Below the pieces are notes generated by a model. The model saw nothing but the letters and a program-made list of their open reading frames with translations, made no database searches and was not told where the DNA came from. A DNA stretch of 56,313 bases from Aeromonas salmonicida subsp. salmonicida (GTDB taxonomy: Bacteria > Pseudomonadota > Gammaproteobacteria > Enterobacterales > Aeromonadaceae), in contig NZ_LSGW01000100.1 in assembly GCF_001643305.1 (NCBI RefSeq), positions 1 through 56,313 of the forward strand, written 5' to 3'. Within the stretch, counting starts at the first letter, position 1, and the number at the start of each line of letters is the position of its first letter. The translations under genes and the position numbers were made by a program. Shown here piece after piece: positions 40,059 through 49,204 of this stretch.

Positions 40059-40087
40059 AAATTACACAGAACCCGCTTGCGAGTCAA
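40059..40087 (-). promoter_or_regulatory. candidate promoter of the ABC-F/MFS operon
   Basis: Minus-strand -35 TTGACT (40087-40082), a 17-base spacer and -10 TAATTT (40064-40059). The -35 matches the sigma-70 consensus at five of six positions; the -10 is weaker. Transcription would start near 40052, giving a leader of about 310 bases before the ABC-F gene. The promoter lies within 65 bases of the end of the upstream gene. Confidence 0.55.
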
Positions 40088-40122
40088 ATGACCGTCGGTT
40101 GAACGCCTGGATCAAGCACTCG

Positions 40123-41913
40123 CTACTCGTGGTGCAAGGTGATGCAATCCAGGCCGCCGCTGCCCCTGAGCAGAGCCTCCGCCTGGTTAAATCCCTCCCG
40201 CGTGCTGCTTGCTGTCTGACCCACGAAGTAGGTGGTCAGCTCGGGCACCTCGCGTTTCAACCAGGCGCTGAAGGCCTGATTCAGGGGGGCTATGCTGGCG
40301 GCGTTGGTGATGTAAAAGGGTTGCTGCGCCGTGCCCATGATGCCGTTCATCCAGTTCACCGCTCGCTTGTTCACGTTGAAGGCGCCCGGGGTGGCGATGG
40401 GGGTCAGACCTGCGTCGGTCAGCTGCTGCCGGATGAGGGCATGGATCTTGTGCCAGCGTTCGGCCTGTTGTTTCAGGCTGGTGAGGGTCTCGGTGAGGCC
40501 CTGGCGTTCGCTGTCGCTCAGGCTGCCATCATTGGTCAGTACCTGCTGGATCAGCGCCTCGCTGGCTGCAGGGTCGTTGAACAGGATGCGGCCATCGGCC
40601 AGCGGGCGCATGGCCATGTCGAGGTGAAAACCGGGTTGGGCCAGGATCACCAGATCGCGCTCGGCCACCTTGAGCTCCTGCGCCATCAGGCGCTGGCTGA
40701 TGGCCATCATGGCTAGGAAACGGCGGGTCTGCTCATCCAGCTCGGCGCCGACCAGCCCCTGGCGCTGGTAGCCGCCGGCTTGCAGCATGCGTCCCAGCCG
40801 GGTCAGGGTGGCGGCATCGGCCTGCAGGGTTTGCAGCTCCTTCTCTATCTGATCATCAGCAAAGTCGGAGTGGAGATCGGCGGTGACCACCAGGCTGGCG
40901 TAGTCCTGTTTCAGCTGAGCCAGCAGATTGAAGGAGGCCGGCAGCGCCTGGCCATGGAGCGCGCGATAGCGCTCGGCGATGAGGGCGCCCTGCTGCTGGC
41001 TCAGAAACATCCGCCCCTGTGCGGCCTGCCGGCTGTCCCAGTCCACTTGGTACTGTGCCAGCTCGGCCTTGGCGCGCGCGGCCCTAGCATATGCGTGGCG
41101 CTGCTCGGGGCTCAGATCGCGGGGCAGCAGGTTGGCCGCCTCCAGCAGTATGAGGTCAATCTCGGGATCGTGGCCGTTCTGCACCGTATGGGGGTTGCCC
41201 AGCCACTCACGCTCGATCAGTTGCAGGCGAAAGTCACCGTCACGCTCCATGCTCTCCTGCCGGGTAGCGATGCGCTCCCGATCCAGCCGGCTGTGGTGCA
41301 GAGTGGTCTGCAGCAGGGCATCGCGACCGATCAGGGCATAGGGGCTACCGTCGGCGCGCTGACCGGTCAGCATGTTGCCGCCATCTATGATGGAGAAGGT
41401 CGGGATCAGCTCCCGTCCCTGCTCGTTGGCAAAGGTGTCGGCCTGGGCCAGCATGCCATCTGTCAGCCCCTGGGAGTCCCGGCTGCCCAGGCTGTGGTGC
41501 CCCTCCTGCTCGGCCTGCGGGCTCTCTGTGGTCAAGGCGGTGACGAAGGCGTGGTATCTGTCCTTGTCGGCCAGCGGTGCCCGGGGGCGGAAGACGAGGG
41601 TGCCATCCCGTGACAGCCACATGTTGTCCTCGGTCCAGGTGTACATGTCGCCATGGGTGTTGACCGAGAATCCCTGCTGCCTGCCGATCTGCTCCAGCTC
41701 CGCCACCAGCTCGGGTTCGGTCTGAATTGGCAGATGAAGCTGGTGTATCCGGTTGCCCAGATCGTCCTGCGCCAGCAGGAAGGTGCGAGCGAGGGCGGGC
41801 GTCTCTGGTCCATGGCTGGCCAGCGGGTCGTCCGGGAATATGATGGGGGTTGCCGTTGCTGAATTGAGCCAGAAGAGGGTCGAGATGGCGAGTGCCACTC
41901 CGGTTTTACGCAT
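40123..41913 (-). CDS. Secreted protein with guanidine-modifying-enzyme-like catalytic motifs
   Basis: A 596-residue exported protein (signal peptide MRKTGVALAISTLFWLNSATA). Three separated motifs recall the arginine/agmatine deiminase and amidinotransferase superfamily: DGGN at 177-180 (SIIDGGNMLTG), H430xD432 in QPGFHLDMAMRPL, and a C-terminal cysteine C590 in GGLDCITLHHE. The WTEDNMWLSRDGTLVF segment (about 93-108) also fits a substrate-binding strand of that fold. A helical insertion of about 200 residues (roughly 205-420) separates the first two motifs. If correct, it would hydrolyse or transfer the guanidine group of free or protein-bound arginine outside the cytoplasm. I chose the start at 41913 because the signal peptide begins there. 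It appears to be a single gene. Confidence 0.7.
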   Translation of the reverse strand: MRKTGVALAISTLFWLNSATATPIIFPDDPLASHGPETPALARTFLLAQDDLGNRIHQLHLPIQTEPELVAELEQIGRQQGFSVNTHGDMYTWTEDNMWLSRDGTLVFRPRAPLADKDRYHAFVTALTTESPQAEQEGHHSLGSRDSQGLTDGMLAQADTFANEQGRELIPTFSIIDGGNMLTGQRADGSPYALIGRDALLQTTLHHSRLDRERIATRQESMERDGDFRLQLIEREWLGNPHTVQNGHDPEIDLILLEAANLLPRDLSPEQRHAYARAARAKAELAQYQVDWDSRQAAQGRMFLSQQQGALIAERYRALHGQALPASFNLLAQLKQDYASLVVTADLHSDFADDQIEKELQTLQADAATLTRLGRMLQAGGYQRQGLVGAELDEQTRRFLAMMAISQRLMAQELKVAERDLVILAQPGFHLDMAMRPLADGRILFNDPAASEALIQQVLTNDGSLSDSERQGLTETLTSLKQQAERWHKIHALIRQQLTDAGLTPIATPGAFNVNKRAVNWMNGIMGTAQQPFYITNAASIAPLNQAFSAWLKREVPELTTYFVGQTASSTREGFNQAEALLRGSGGLDCITLHHE

Positions 41914-42396
41914 GGTGATTACCTTTTTGTTATGGCGGGATAAGTATCCCGCGAGCCTGAACTGCATGTTGGCGCCGAGCGAGGATCTCCTCGCGCCGGA
42001 TGGAAACCATAAGGTTCAGGCTTGGAATAACAAGGCCGCAGATTTGAATTGACTTTTAACCCTGGCTAAACAGCACAAAATATATCCTGTAAATAACTAT
42101 TCAATAGACTTTAATTCGTTATTACTTCATTAGAAACAATGCATTGTGGTGTCTCTATTATCTATAAAGAGATCTGTTGTTATATTTCTGGCTGGTCGCC
42201 ACACGCCTGAAAATACGAAGTTTTTAAGTGATTAAAGATAAATGGTGCAGGCCAATAGGGAGGAGAACCATACAGGGAAATAACAGGGTCAGGATCTGGT
42301 CATGTATTGGCGGCGATAAACGAGACGGATATTGGGAGCCAGCACAAGCGGGGAGGCCATGTGCCGGCCCCGAAGCGCCGCCTGTTACTCACCCGC
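41914..42396. other. AT-rich intergenic region upstream of the secreted protein gene
   Basis: These 483 bases hold no gene I can support. From about 42040 to 42240 the base composition is markedly AT-rich (runs such as TTATTACTTCATTAG, ATAAAGATAAAT) compared with the GC-rich flanks. It should contain the minus-strand promoter of the secreted protein. Such AT-rich upstream regions are often silenced by H-NS-like proteins and are common at acquired genes; that is inference. Confidence 0.5.
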
Positions 42397-44004
42397 TTAT
42401 GCCTGCATCAGCCAGACGGTGGCCTGATAGGGAGCAAAGTGAGTCGTGGGCGCGTCCGGGTAGTTGCCCATCAGCAGGGTGGCCCCCCTCTCCACCATGT
42501 CAAGATGGGGCATGGGCAAGGTGCCAGCGGTGAGATTGGCGAGCAGCAACAGGGTGTGGGTCTCGCCGGTGGCAGGATCCCGCCAGCGACGGCGGTAGCT
42601 GATGCGCTGTGGATCGTCACCATCGAGCAGCTCGAAGTCGCCGTGGCGAATGACGGGGTGGGCCTTGCGCAATGCTATCAGCTGGCGATAGTGGTGAAAC
42701 AGGGAGTCGGGGCGGGCCAGTTGCCCGGCGGCATTGATCTCTACGTGGTTCTCGTTGACCGCGATCCAGGGGGCGGCCGTGCTGAAGCCCGCATGTCGGC
42801 TCGCATCCCACTGCATCGGGGTGCGGGCGTTGTCGCGGCCAATCGCATCGATACGGCGGCTCAGCTCGGCGGGATCCAGCTCCGCCTGGCTGGCACAGTA
42901 GTGGATGGCCTCCACATCGCGCAACTCATCGGTTTGCCAGTGGCGGTTGGTCATGCCCAGCTCCTCCCCCTGATAGATGAAGGGGGTGCCCTGCATCATG
43001 TGCAGCACCAGGGCCCACAGCTTGCCACTCAGCTCGCGCCACTCGGGCCTGTCGTCGCCAAAGCGGGAGACGGCGCGGGGCAGGTCGTGATTGCCGAGAA
43101 ACAGGCTGTTCCAGCCCCGGCCGTGCAGCCCCTGCTGGTGGCGGGCCATGGCCCGCTTGAAGGTGAGGGGGTCAAAATGCGACGACCACTTGTCCTGCCC
43201 CAGACCCAGATGCTCGAAGTTGAACACCATGCTGAACTCGCTGCCATTCGGGTTCGAATAGTGCTGCATATGAGCGAGATCCGCCCCCCAGGTTTCCCCG
43301 ACCGTGATGATCCCCTTGTTGCCGAAGCTGGCGCCGTTGAGCTCGCGGATATAGTCGTGCAGGCGGGGGCCGTTGCTCATGGCAAGGGGCGACCACTCCT
43401 TGCTCACCATGTCGATCACATCGAAGCGGAACCCCTTTATGCCCTTGGCCAGCCAGAAGTTGATCACTTCAGCCATCTCGGCGCGCACCGCCGGGTTGTC
43501 CCAGTCGAGATCGGCCTGGCTCACATCGAAGTTGTGCAGGTAGTAGCGATCGAGTTGCGGCACGTATTGCCAGCCGCTACCGCCGAAGATGGATTGCACC
43601 GGATGGGTATCGACGAAGGCTTTATCCCGAAAAACGTAATAGGCCTGATAGCGGGCGTCCCCGGCCAGCGCCCGTACAAACCACTCATGTTCGGTGGAAG
43701 TATGGTTGGCGACTATGTCCATCATGATGCCCATGCCGCGTTCGGCAGCCTTCGCAATCAGCTGATCCATGTCGGCCAGGGTGCCGAACGCCGGGTCTAT
43801 GTGGCGATAATCAGCCACGTCATAGCCGTTGTCCCGTTTGGGGGAGCAATAGACAGGGGTAAGCCAGAGCATGTCGACCCCAAGCTCGGCCAGATAGTCG
43901 AGGCGCTGGCAAATGCCATTGATATCCCCCATGCCATCGCCGTTACTGTCCTGAAAGCTCATGGGGTAGATCTGGTAAATCACACAGTTATCGAGAGGGG
44001 TCAT
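42397..44004 (-). CDS. GH13 alpha-glucosidase (oligo-1,6-glucosidase/trehalose-6-phosphate hydrolase type)
   Basis: A cytoplasmic 535-residue (beta/alpha)8 glycoside hydrolase. The catalytic residues are D195 (GFRFDVIDMV), E237 (TVGETWGAD) and D307 (FLGNHDLPRA), preceded by the conserved MMDIVANHTSTEH. The N-terminus (VIYQIYPMSFQDSNGDGMGDINGI) is that of the oligo-1,6-glucosidase, alpha-glucosidase and TreC subgroup. No PTS or trehalose transporter gene is adjacent, so substrate assignment between these is uncertain. A 16-bp palindrome lies 140 bases upstream and may be an operator. Confidence 0.88.
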   Translation of the reverse strand: MTPLDNCVIYQIYPMSFQDSNGDGMGDINGICQRLDYLAELGVDMLWLTPVYCSPKRDNGYDVADYRHIDPAFGTLADMDQLIAKAAERGMGIMMDIVANHTSTEHEWFVRALAGDARYQAYYVFRDKAFVDTHPVQSIFGGSGWQYVPQLDRYYLHNFDVSQADLDWDNPAVRAEMAEVINFWLAKGIKGFRFDVIDMVSKEWSPLAMSNGPRLHDYIRELNGASFGNKGIITVGETWGADLAHMQHYSNPNGSEFSMVFNFEHLGLGQDKWSSHFDPLTFKRAMARHQQGLHGRGWNSLFLGNHDLPRAVSRFGDDRPEWRELSGKLWALVLHMMQGTPFIYQGEELGMTNRHWQTDELRDVEAIHYCASQAELDPAELSRRIDAIGRDNARTPMQWDASRHAGFSTAAPWIAVNENHVEINAAGQLARPDSLFHHYRQLIALRKAHPVIRHGDFELLDGDDPQRISYRRRWRDPATGETHTLLLLANLTAGTLPMPHLDMVERGATLLMGNYPDAPTTHFAPYQATVWLMQA

Positions 44005-44143
44005 GGGTCAGGCCGGGCACAGAGAGATGACCTCATTCTAGGTGTTTGCAGATGCGTGGGGCAGGGTGTGGGAACGTCTGAAAAGGGTTCCATAGTTGAC
44101 TGATTGTCAAAAATGAGGGGAGGGTCACAGCGCGGCCCTCCCT

Positions 44144-44159
44144 TGCCACATATGTGGCA
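44144..44159. promoter_or_regulatory. 16-bp perfect palindrome upstream of the GH13 gene
   Basis: TGCCACATATGTGGCA is a perfect two-fold symmetric sequence between the DUF1622 gene and the alpha-glucosidase gene, both on the minus strand. It could be a regulator binding site for the glucosidase. No T run on the minus strand supports a terminator. Confidence 0.45.
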
Positions 44160-44197
44160 GGAATGGTGGCGTCTTCAATAGCTGTGATGGGAAAGGG

Positions 44198-44539
44198 TTA
44201 TCGGTTGGCCGTGACCTGTTCAGCCTGCTGGCGCTCAGCCTGTGCCTCCAGCTCCTTGCCGAGGAAGTAGTTGAGGAAGGTGCGGATCACCGCAATGATG
44301 GCGAGACGGATCAGCTCCTCCTTGCTCGGCGCGACAGTGGTGGCCAGTATGTCGGCGGCGAGCTGGAACTCCAGCGCCAGAATAAGCCAGCTGCCAAAAC
44401 AGAGCCGGATCCGCGGAAAGCCGGGCTGGTGATCCCGTACCCGCGCCGCCAGCCAGAGGGTCTTGCCAAGGCCAATGACCACGCAGGCGATGGAGATGAT
44501 CTCCAGCAGCAGCTGGAACAGCTCGACCCCGTGCATCAT
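44198..44539 (-). CDS. DUF1622 membrane protein
   Basis: A 113-residue inner-membrane protein with about three hydrophobic segments (FQLLLEIISIACVVIGLGKT, RIRLCFGSWLILALEFQLAADI, EELIRLAIIAVIRTFLNYFLG), matching the DUF1622 family of unknown function. Candidate starts are adjacent ATGs; the one at 44539 is preferred because GGAG lies 7 bases upstream. It is divergent from the Hsp70 gene, with about 235 bases between them that hold both promoters and nothing else I can identify. Confidence 0.82.
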   Translation of the reverse strand: MMHGVELFQLLLEIISIACVVIGLGKTLWLAARVRDHQPGFPRIRLCFGSWLILALEFQLAADILATTVAPSKEELIRLAIIAVIRTFLNYFLGKELEAQAERQQAEQVTANR

Positions 44540-44775
44540 GCCTTCTCTCCATATTGAAATGTCTAACCAAGCCATCACAAGGCGTACTCCTTAGTCGGTA
44601 ATTATTAGAAAAATGTTATTAACATATTGATTCGTAAAGGCCAAACCATAGTGATAGCCGCATACTATCTGGATGGATGGGCAAGAGGATGCTTGGTTCC
44701 ACTTGACCACTTTTTGTATGGGACGCACAATTCTTGCTCTTTCATGGACTTAAACAGTTAAGAGGCATTCTCATA

Positions 44776-46446
44776 ATGGAGACGCTTAGGCCAGCTATTG
44801 GTATCGATCTGGGGACCACCAACAGTGCGATTGCCGTATGGCAGGATGGTAAGGCCTATCTCATTCCCAATGCGCATGGCCAGGATCTGACACCATCGAT
44901 AGTCTGCATTGGTGATGACAATACCTTGTTGGTGGGTCAGGCCGCTGCCACCCGCCTGCTGACGGATCCATCCAATACCGCCTCCCACTTCAAGCGTTTT
45001 CTTGGCAGTGAGCGGCGTTACAGGCTTGGCAAGGAGCAGTATACCCCGACTGAACTCTGCGCACTGGTGTTGGGTAGCCTGAAGGCTGATGCCGAGGTGT
45101 GGCTTGGCCACGAGGTGTATGAGGTGGTGATCTCGGTACCTGCCTACTTTGGCGATCAGCAGCGCAAGCAGGTGCGCCTAGCGGCCGATTTGGCGGGGCT
45201 CGATGCGGTGCGTCTCATCAACGAACCGACGGCAGCCGCTATGGCCTACAGTCTGCACGAGCAGCATAGCCGCCGCTTTCTCGTGTTCGATCTGGGCGGT
45301 GGCACCTTCGATGTGACCGTGGTGGAGTACCAGGACGGTATCATGGAGGTGCGAGCCTCGGCAGGTGACAACCGGCTTGGCGGCGAGGACTTCACTCAGG
45401 ATCTGGTCGACGCTGTGCTCGATCAACTCGGCACAGATCGCAGCGATATGCCACTCTCGCAGCTTGGGCTGGTTTATTTGGCCAGCGAGCGGGCAAAGCG
45501 CCATCGCAGTGGTAGCTGCTTGGAGGTCGAGCTTGGTGGCGAGTGGAACCGCACACTGCGTTTTTCCGAAATTGAGCTGGCTGGCATCTGGCGCGAGACC
45601 CTCAACCGGCTGCGCAAACCGCTGAGCCAGGCGCTCTCCGATGCGCGCCTGCACCCCGAGGAGGTTGATGAGCTGATCTTCGTCGGCGGGGCGAGCCGCC
45701 AGAGCGAGGTTCAGCAAACGGCAGTGCGCTTGCTCGGCCGTTTTGGCCGTCACGATCTGGATCCTGATAGGGTGGTGGCTATAGGGGCAGCCATCCAGGC
45801 CGCCTGCCGCCTACGCGATAGCGCGGTGGAAGAGCTTATCATGACAGACGTCTGTCCTTTTACGCTGGGCATCGAGGTCAGCCAAGGAGATCAGCACGGT
45901 ATCTTCAGCCCCATCCTGGAGCGCAATACCGTGGTGCCGGCTTCACGCGTAGAGCGTTACCGCAGTGGTCACGAACAGCAGAAGGCTGTGTCTATCAGCA
46001 TCTATCAGGGAGAGCGCTTCTGGGTACGGGACAACTTGCATGTTGATAACCTCGAGATCCCGCTGCCGACCGGCAAGGGCATTCAGGAGGTAGATGTGCG
46101 CTTTAGCTACGACATCAATGGCATGCTGGAGGTGGACGTGACGCTGGTAAGCACCGGCGAGCTGTTTCAGAAGGTGATCGATAGAAGCCCGGCAGGTGTG
46201 ACTGAAGAGAGAAAGCGCGAGAGCCGCGAGCGTCTGGCCCGTCTCAAGCACCATCCGCGCGATGCGCTGCCCAATCTGACCCTGAGCGAGCGACTGGAGC
46301 AGCTTTATGAAGAGAGTACAGGAAATGAGCGGCGTCAGATAGAGCAGTGGCTGCTGCAATTTGAACGGGTCCTGGCTGGCCAGGACCCGCAGCTGATCCG
46401 CTCATTTCGCGAAGAGATGAACGCCCTGCTCAAGCAGTGGCACTAG
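44776..46446 (+). CDS. hscC: HscC-type Hsp70 chaperone
   Basis: A 556-residue Hsp70, the same length as E. coli HscC and shorter than DnaK because most of the C-terminal lid is missing. The ATPase domain is complete: IGIDLGTTNSAIAVW, INEPTAAAMAY, FDLGGGTFDVTVVEY and LIFVGGASRQSEV. The substrate domain follows (DVCPFTLGIEVS, NTVVPASRVERY), with a short helical tail. The frame extends upstream, but the family start is METLRPAIGIDLG. Its 3' end overlaps the converging J-domain gene by 4 bases (stop codons share CTAG at 46443-46446). In E. coli HscC works with the J proteins DjlB and DjlC, and such a partner is encoded next door. Confidence 0.92.
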   Translation: METLRPAIGIDLGTTNSAIAVWQDGKAYLIPNAHGQDLTPSIVCIGDDNTLLVGQAAATRLLTDPSNTASHFKRFLGSERRYRLGKEQYTPTELCALVLGSLKADAEVWLGHEVYEVVISVPAYFGDQQRKQVRLAADLAGLDAVRLINEPTAAAMAYSLHEQHSRRFLVFDLGGGTFDVTVVEYQDGIMEVRASAGDNRLGGEDFTQDLVDAVLDQLGTDRSDMPLSQLGLVYLASERAKRHRSGSCLEVELGGEWNRTLRFSEIELAGIWRETLNRLRKPLSQALSDARLHPEEVDELIFVGGASRQSEVQQTAVRLLGRFGRHDLDPDRVVAIGAAIQAACRLRDSAVEELIMTDVCPFTLGIEVSQGDQHGIFSPILERNTVVPASRVERYRSGHEQQKAVSISIYQGERFWVRDNLHVDNLEIPLPTGKGIQEVDVRFSYDINGMLEVDVTLVSTGELFQKVIDRSPAGVTEERKRESRERLARLKHHPRDALPNLTLSERLEQLYEESTGNERRQIEQWLLQFERVLAGQDPQLIRSFREEMNALLKQWH

Positions 46447-49202
46447 CCAATAATCTCCTCAAGCGACATGCGGCCCTTGGCATAGAATGCCTTGGGCCAC
46501 CCGTGGCGCAGCTCTCCCGCTTTGACGCCTGATATGGCAAGTAGATGCCCCAACCAGATGGGCAGTCCCCAAAACGCCGAATTGGAGAGAAACAGAATCG
46601 AAAACCACATTGCGCTCCATAGCCAATAGAGCTGTAACACGGGCCGCCGTTTGGTGCCTCGCGTTACCTGATAGATGAGATAGACGTTCAAGAATAAGAC
46701 GCTACAGAGGGAGAGCAGACTGCCACGCTCCGTCTTCCAGGCCATGTAGGGATCACCCAGTATGGAGAAGGGGTGGTCGCTCAACGGGAAGACCATGAAG
46801 AGTTGCAGCAAGCCGATGAGCATGGTGAACAAGAGTGCGCCCTTACCCAGCTGTTTAAAGCGTGAGCGGTCATGAGCTCTGTCATGTGCAAGCTGTTGAT
46901 TGAGCTTGTCTTCGAGGTAACCGAGCGTGATGCTCGCCGCCTCTCGCTGGTGGGGGGTGAGCAATTCCTGATCCCTTAGCAGCGGCTGGATGAGTCGGCT
47001 GTTAAAACCGCTTTGATTCACATCATGGGTCAATAGCCCGATGCAATAGCAACTGGGATGGACAAAGGTGGCGGCATTCTCACAAGGAAGATGCTGCTCC
47101 AGAATCGTGGGCGCGGTTATCGTGTCGGTGTCCTGAATCAGGTATCCGTATATGAGGGACTCCTTGTTATACGGATAGTTTGTCAAATCCAGATTCCACT
47201 CCTTTCTGATGGCCTCCATTCTTCTGCGTAGCGGGCTCAGCAGGTAGCTATAGGCCGCGTTGCTCTCCGGGTGGCAGAGCAGCAGGTTCCACAGCACTAT
47301 GTTACTGGCGAGATCCGGCTCGTTATCGAGGCGCCGGCCAATCAGGGCTGCGAGCGCAGGCAATTCATGGGCTCTGGCTCTGTCTAGCAGCGACTGATCG
47401 CTCACCTCCGAATTGCGCAGCAGAGCGGTCTGATTGCTCAGGGTCACTGACAGCACGTATTGTTCTGGCCAGCGGGCGCATGCCGTGGTGATGGCCGCCT
47501 GATAGATAGTGGGCTGTGCCGAGAGACGCAGTACGGTGGTGAGCGGGGTGTCATCCTGGCTGGGGGGGAGCACGCCCATGGCGTTGCGCAGTGCAGCGAG
47601 ATGCTGTGTCGGTGTCCAGGCGTAGGCGTAATAAAACTGTGCCCAGCGGAAACAACCGGGCCAGCTTTCGCCGTGCCAGGCATCGCCAAGGCGTGTGTCG
47701 TTGTAAAGACGATGGTGTGAGAGATAAGCTCCCAGATGTGTTCCCTTAACCATGTCGTCTTGCCACTCTTCCTCGTCGGCACGCTGAGCGATGGCCTGGA
47801 ACCAGGCGTCCGGTATCAGCGGATAGCGGCGCAGGCACTCGAGCCACTGTTGCGGCGTGGCGCAGGCAATCTGCTCGGCACTGGGAGGCGCGATACTCAG
47901 CCAGTCATCGCTGCCATAGCTGTCAAGCAGTGCGTCAAGCTGGGGTAGTTCTGGCCGTTCGGCCAGTTTGCGGCGAGCGTGGTGTTGTAGCAGGCGTGTG
48001 AGATACCGCCAGCCACCCTCGGCCTCGGACAGCTCGGGCTGTGTCAGAGCCGCCTCCAGTGCCTGCCAGGTGCCATATTCGCTGTGCCACCAGAGTCGGG
48101 CCAGTGCGCCCCTAAGCCCAGGAATAGACTCGAGTACCAGTATTGTCTGGGGGGCCTGGTCCAGTTTCAGCATCAGATCATGCAACCACTCCTCCATGGG
48201 GTCGGGCTGCTGCCAGGGCAGCATCAGCCACTGGGGCTCCCAAAAGGCACTGCGTGCGGTGGACCAGTCGCTGGCGATGGCAAAGGCCTGTAACCAGCGG
48301 GCCAGCGTCTGATCGCTGCCCAGATGCCACTGGATAAGGTGGTTGGCGAGCAGCGCCTCGTATTCCCGCTCTGCCAGCGCCTCGGCGATCTGCATCACCA
48401 ACTGCTCCTTGCCACAGAGCAGGGCTGCGTCGGAGAGTAGGTGCCAGTCGTCTTCACTCAGTGACTCCTGCTCCAGCAGGGTGAGCGCGAGTGAGAGGCG
48501 ATAACTGGTATTGCCGTCGTTACCGGCGGCGCGCAGGGCTCGCAGTTGCAGGCGCAGCAGATCAGGGTGATCGCCGACCATGTGCTGGGGGTAGTGATAG
48601 AGCAGCCCCAACACGTTGTTGCGATCGCCGGCCTCGAGCGATAGGAGCAGGGGCTGATAGAAGGAGAGCACGGCGCGCTGGCGCGCATGATCCAGGGTCG
48701 CGAGCCACGCCAGCGGCGCCTGGCGCCAACTGTCGAGATATTCCCCTTGCCGTTGCAGATCGCCACTACGGCGCAGCAGCGCGGCCCAGTCGAGTGCCTG
48801 CCACAGGCGCTCGATGAGTGGCCCCGGCAGCCAGTGCCACGCGAAGATGCGCTTAAGTACTTCGTCCGAGAGTTGGCTCTGCTGCACCAGCGAGAGCGGT
48901 TGCAATGATGCTTGCCAGAGATCCCACTCGCTGGCGACAAAGCGCCGTTTGGCGTCCCCGAGCAGTGCCAGCAGTGCGGCCAGTTCTGGGGCCTCGGCCG
49001 GGCGGGCCAAGCCACCCGCTTGCTCTGCGGCATCACGCATGGCGGGGCGTGGCCGGCTGGCGGCCTCATAAGCCTCACGCAACAGGCGAAATCCCTCCGG
49101 GTCATCCTCCGGGTGGCAGTCACGCAGCTTGAGGTGGTAGGCGCGCTTGATGGCGACCAGATCGTCGGTTTCTTGGATCCCGAGTCGTTGCCAGATATCC
49201 AT
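46443..49202 (-). CDS. Large membrane-anchored J-domain protein, probable HscC cochaperone
   Basis: A 919-residue protein. Residues 1-50 form a J domain (MDIWQRLGIQETDDLVAIKR, then AYHLKLRDCHPEDDPEGFRLLREAYEAA). The hallmark HPD is HPE at residues 30-32, as in other atypical J proteins with a following DDPEGF. The central 650 residues are Leu/Trp-rich and probably helical repeats. The C-terminal 130 residues contain about three membrane segments (LLFTMLIGLLQLFMVFPL, SLLSLCSVLFLNVYLIYQV, YWLWSAMWFSILFLSNSAFW). It is probably tail-anchored with the J domain in the cytoplasm, like DjlC. It starts 2 bases after the DUF1266 gene and converges on hscC. Confidence 0.88.
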   Translation of the reverse strand: MDIWQRLGIQETDDLVAIKRAYHLKLRDCHPEDDPEGFRLLREAYEAASRPRPAMRDAAEQAGGLARPAEAPELAALLALLGDAKRRFVASEWDLWQASLQPLSLVQQSQLSDEVLKRIFAWHWLPGPLIERLWQALDWAALLRRSGDLQRQGEYLDSWRQAPLAWLATLDHARQRAVLSFYQPLLLSLEAGDRNNVLGLLYHYPQHMVGDHPDLLRLQLRALRAAGNDGNTSYRLSLALTLLEQESLSEDDWHLLSDAALLCGKEQLVMQIAEALAEREYEALLANHLIQWHLGSDQTLARWLQAFAIASDWSTARSAFWEPQWLMLPWQQPDPMEEWLHDLMLKLDQAPQTILVLESIPGLRGALARLWWHSEYGTWQALEAALTQPELSEAEGGWRYLTRLLQHHARRKLAERPELPQLDALLDSYGSDDWLSIAPPSAEQIACATPQQWLECLRRYPLIPDAWFQAIAQRADEEEWQDDMVKGTHLGAYLSHHRLYNDTRLGDAWHGESWPGCFRWAQFYYAYAWTPTQHLAALRNAMGVLPPSQDDTPLTTVLRLSAQPTIYQAAITTACARWPEQYVLSVTLSNQTALLRNSEVSDQSLLDRARAHELPALAALIGRRLDNEPDLASNIVLWNLLLCHPESNAAYSYLLSPLRRRMEAIRKEWNLDLTNYPYNKESLIYGYLIQDTDTITAPTILEQHLPCENAATFVHPSCYCIGLLTHDVNQSGFNSRLIQPLLRDQELLTPHQREAASITLGYLEDKLNQQLAHDRAHDRSRFKQLGKGALLFTMLIGLLQLFMVFPLSDHPFSILGDPYMAWKTERGSLLSLCSVLFLNVYLIYQVTRGTKRRPVLQLYWLWSAMWFSILFLSNSAFWGLPIWLGHLLAISGVKAGELRHGWPKAFYAKGRMSLEEIIG

Positions 49203-49204
49203 GT

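Noticed and set aside
42307..44103. A 598-codon open frame on the plus strand
   Set aside because: It is antisense to the GH13 gene, which has all catalytic motifs. No domain is visible in the antisense product.
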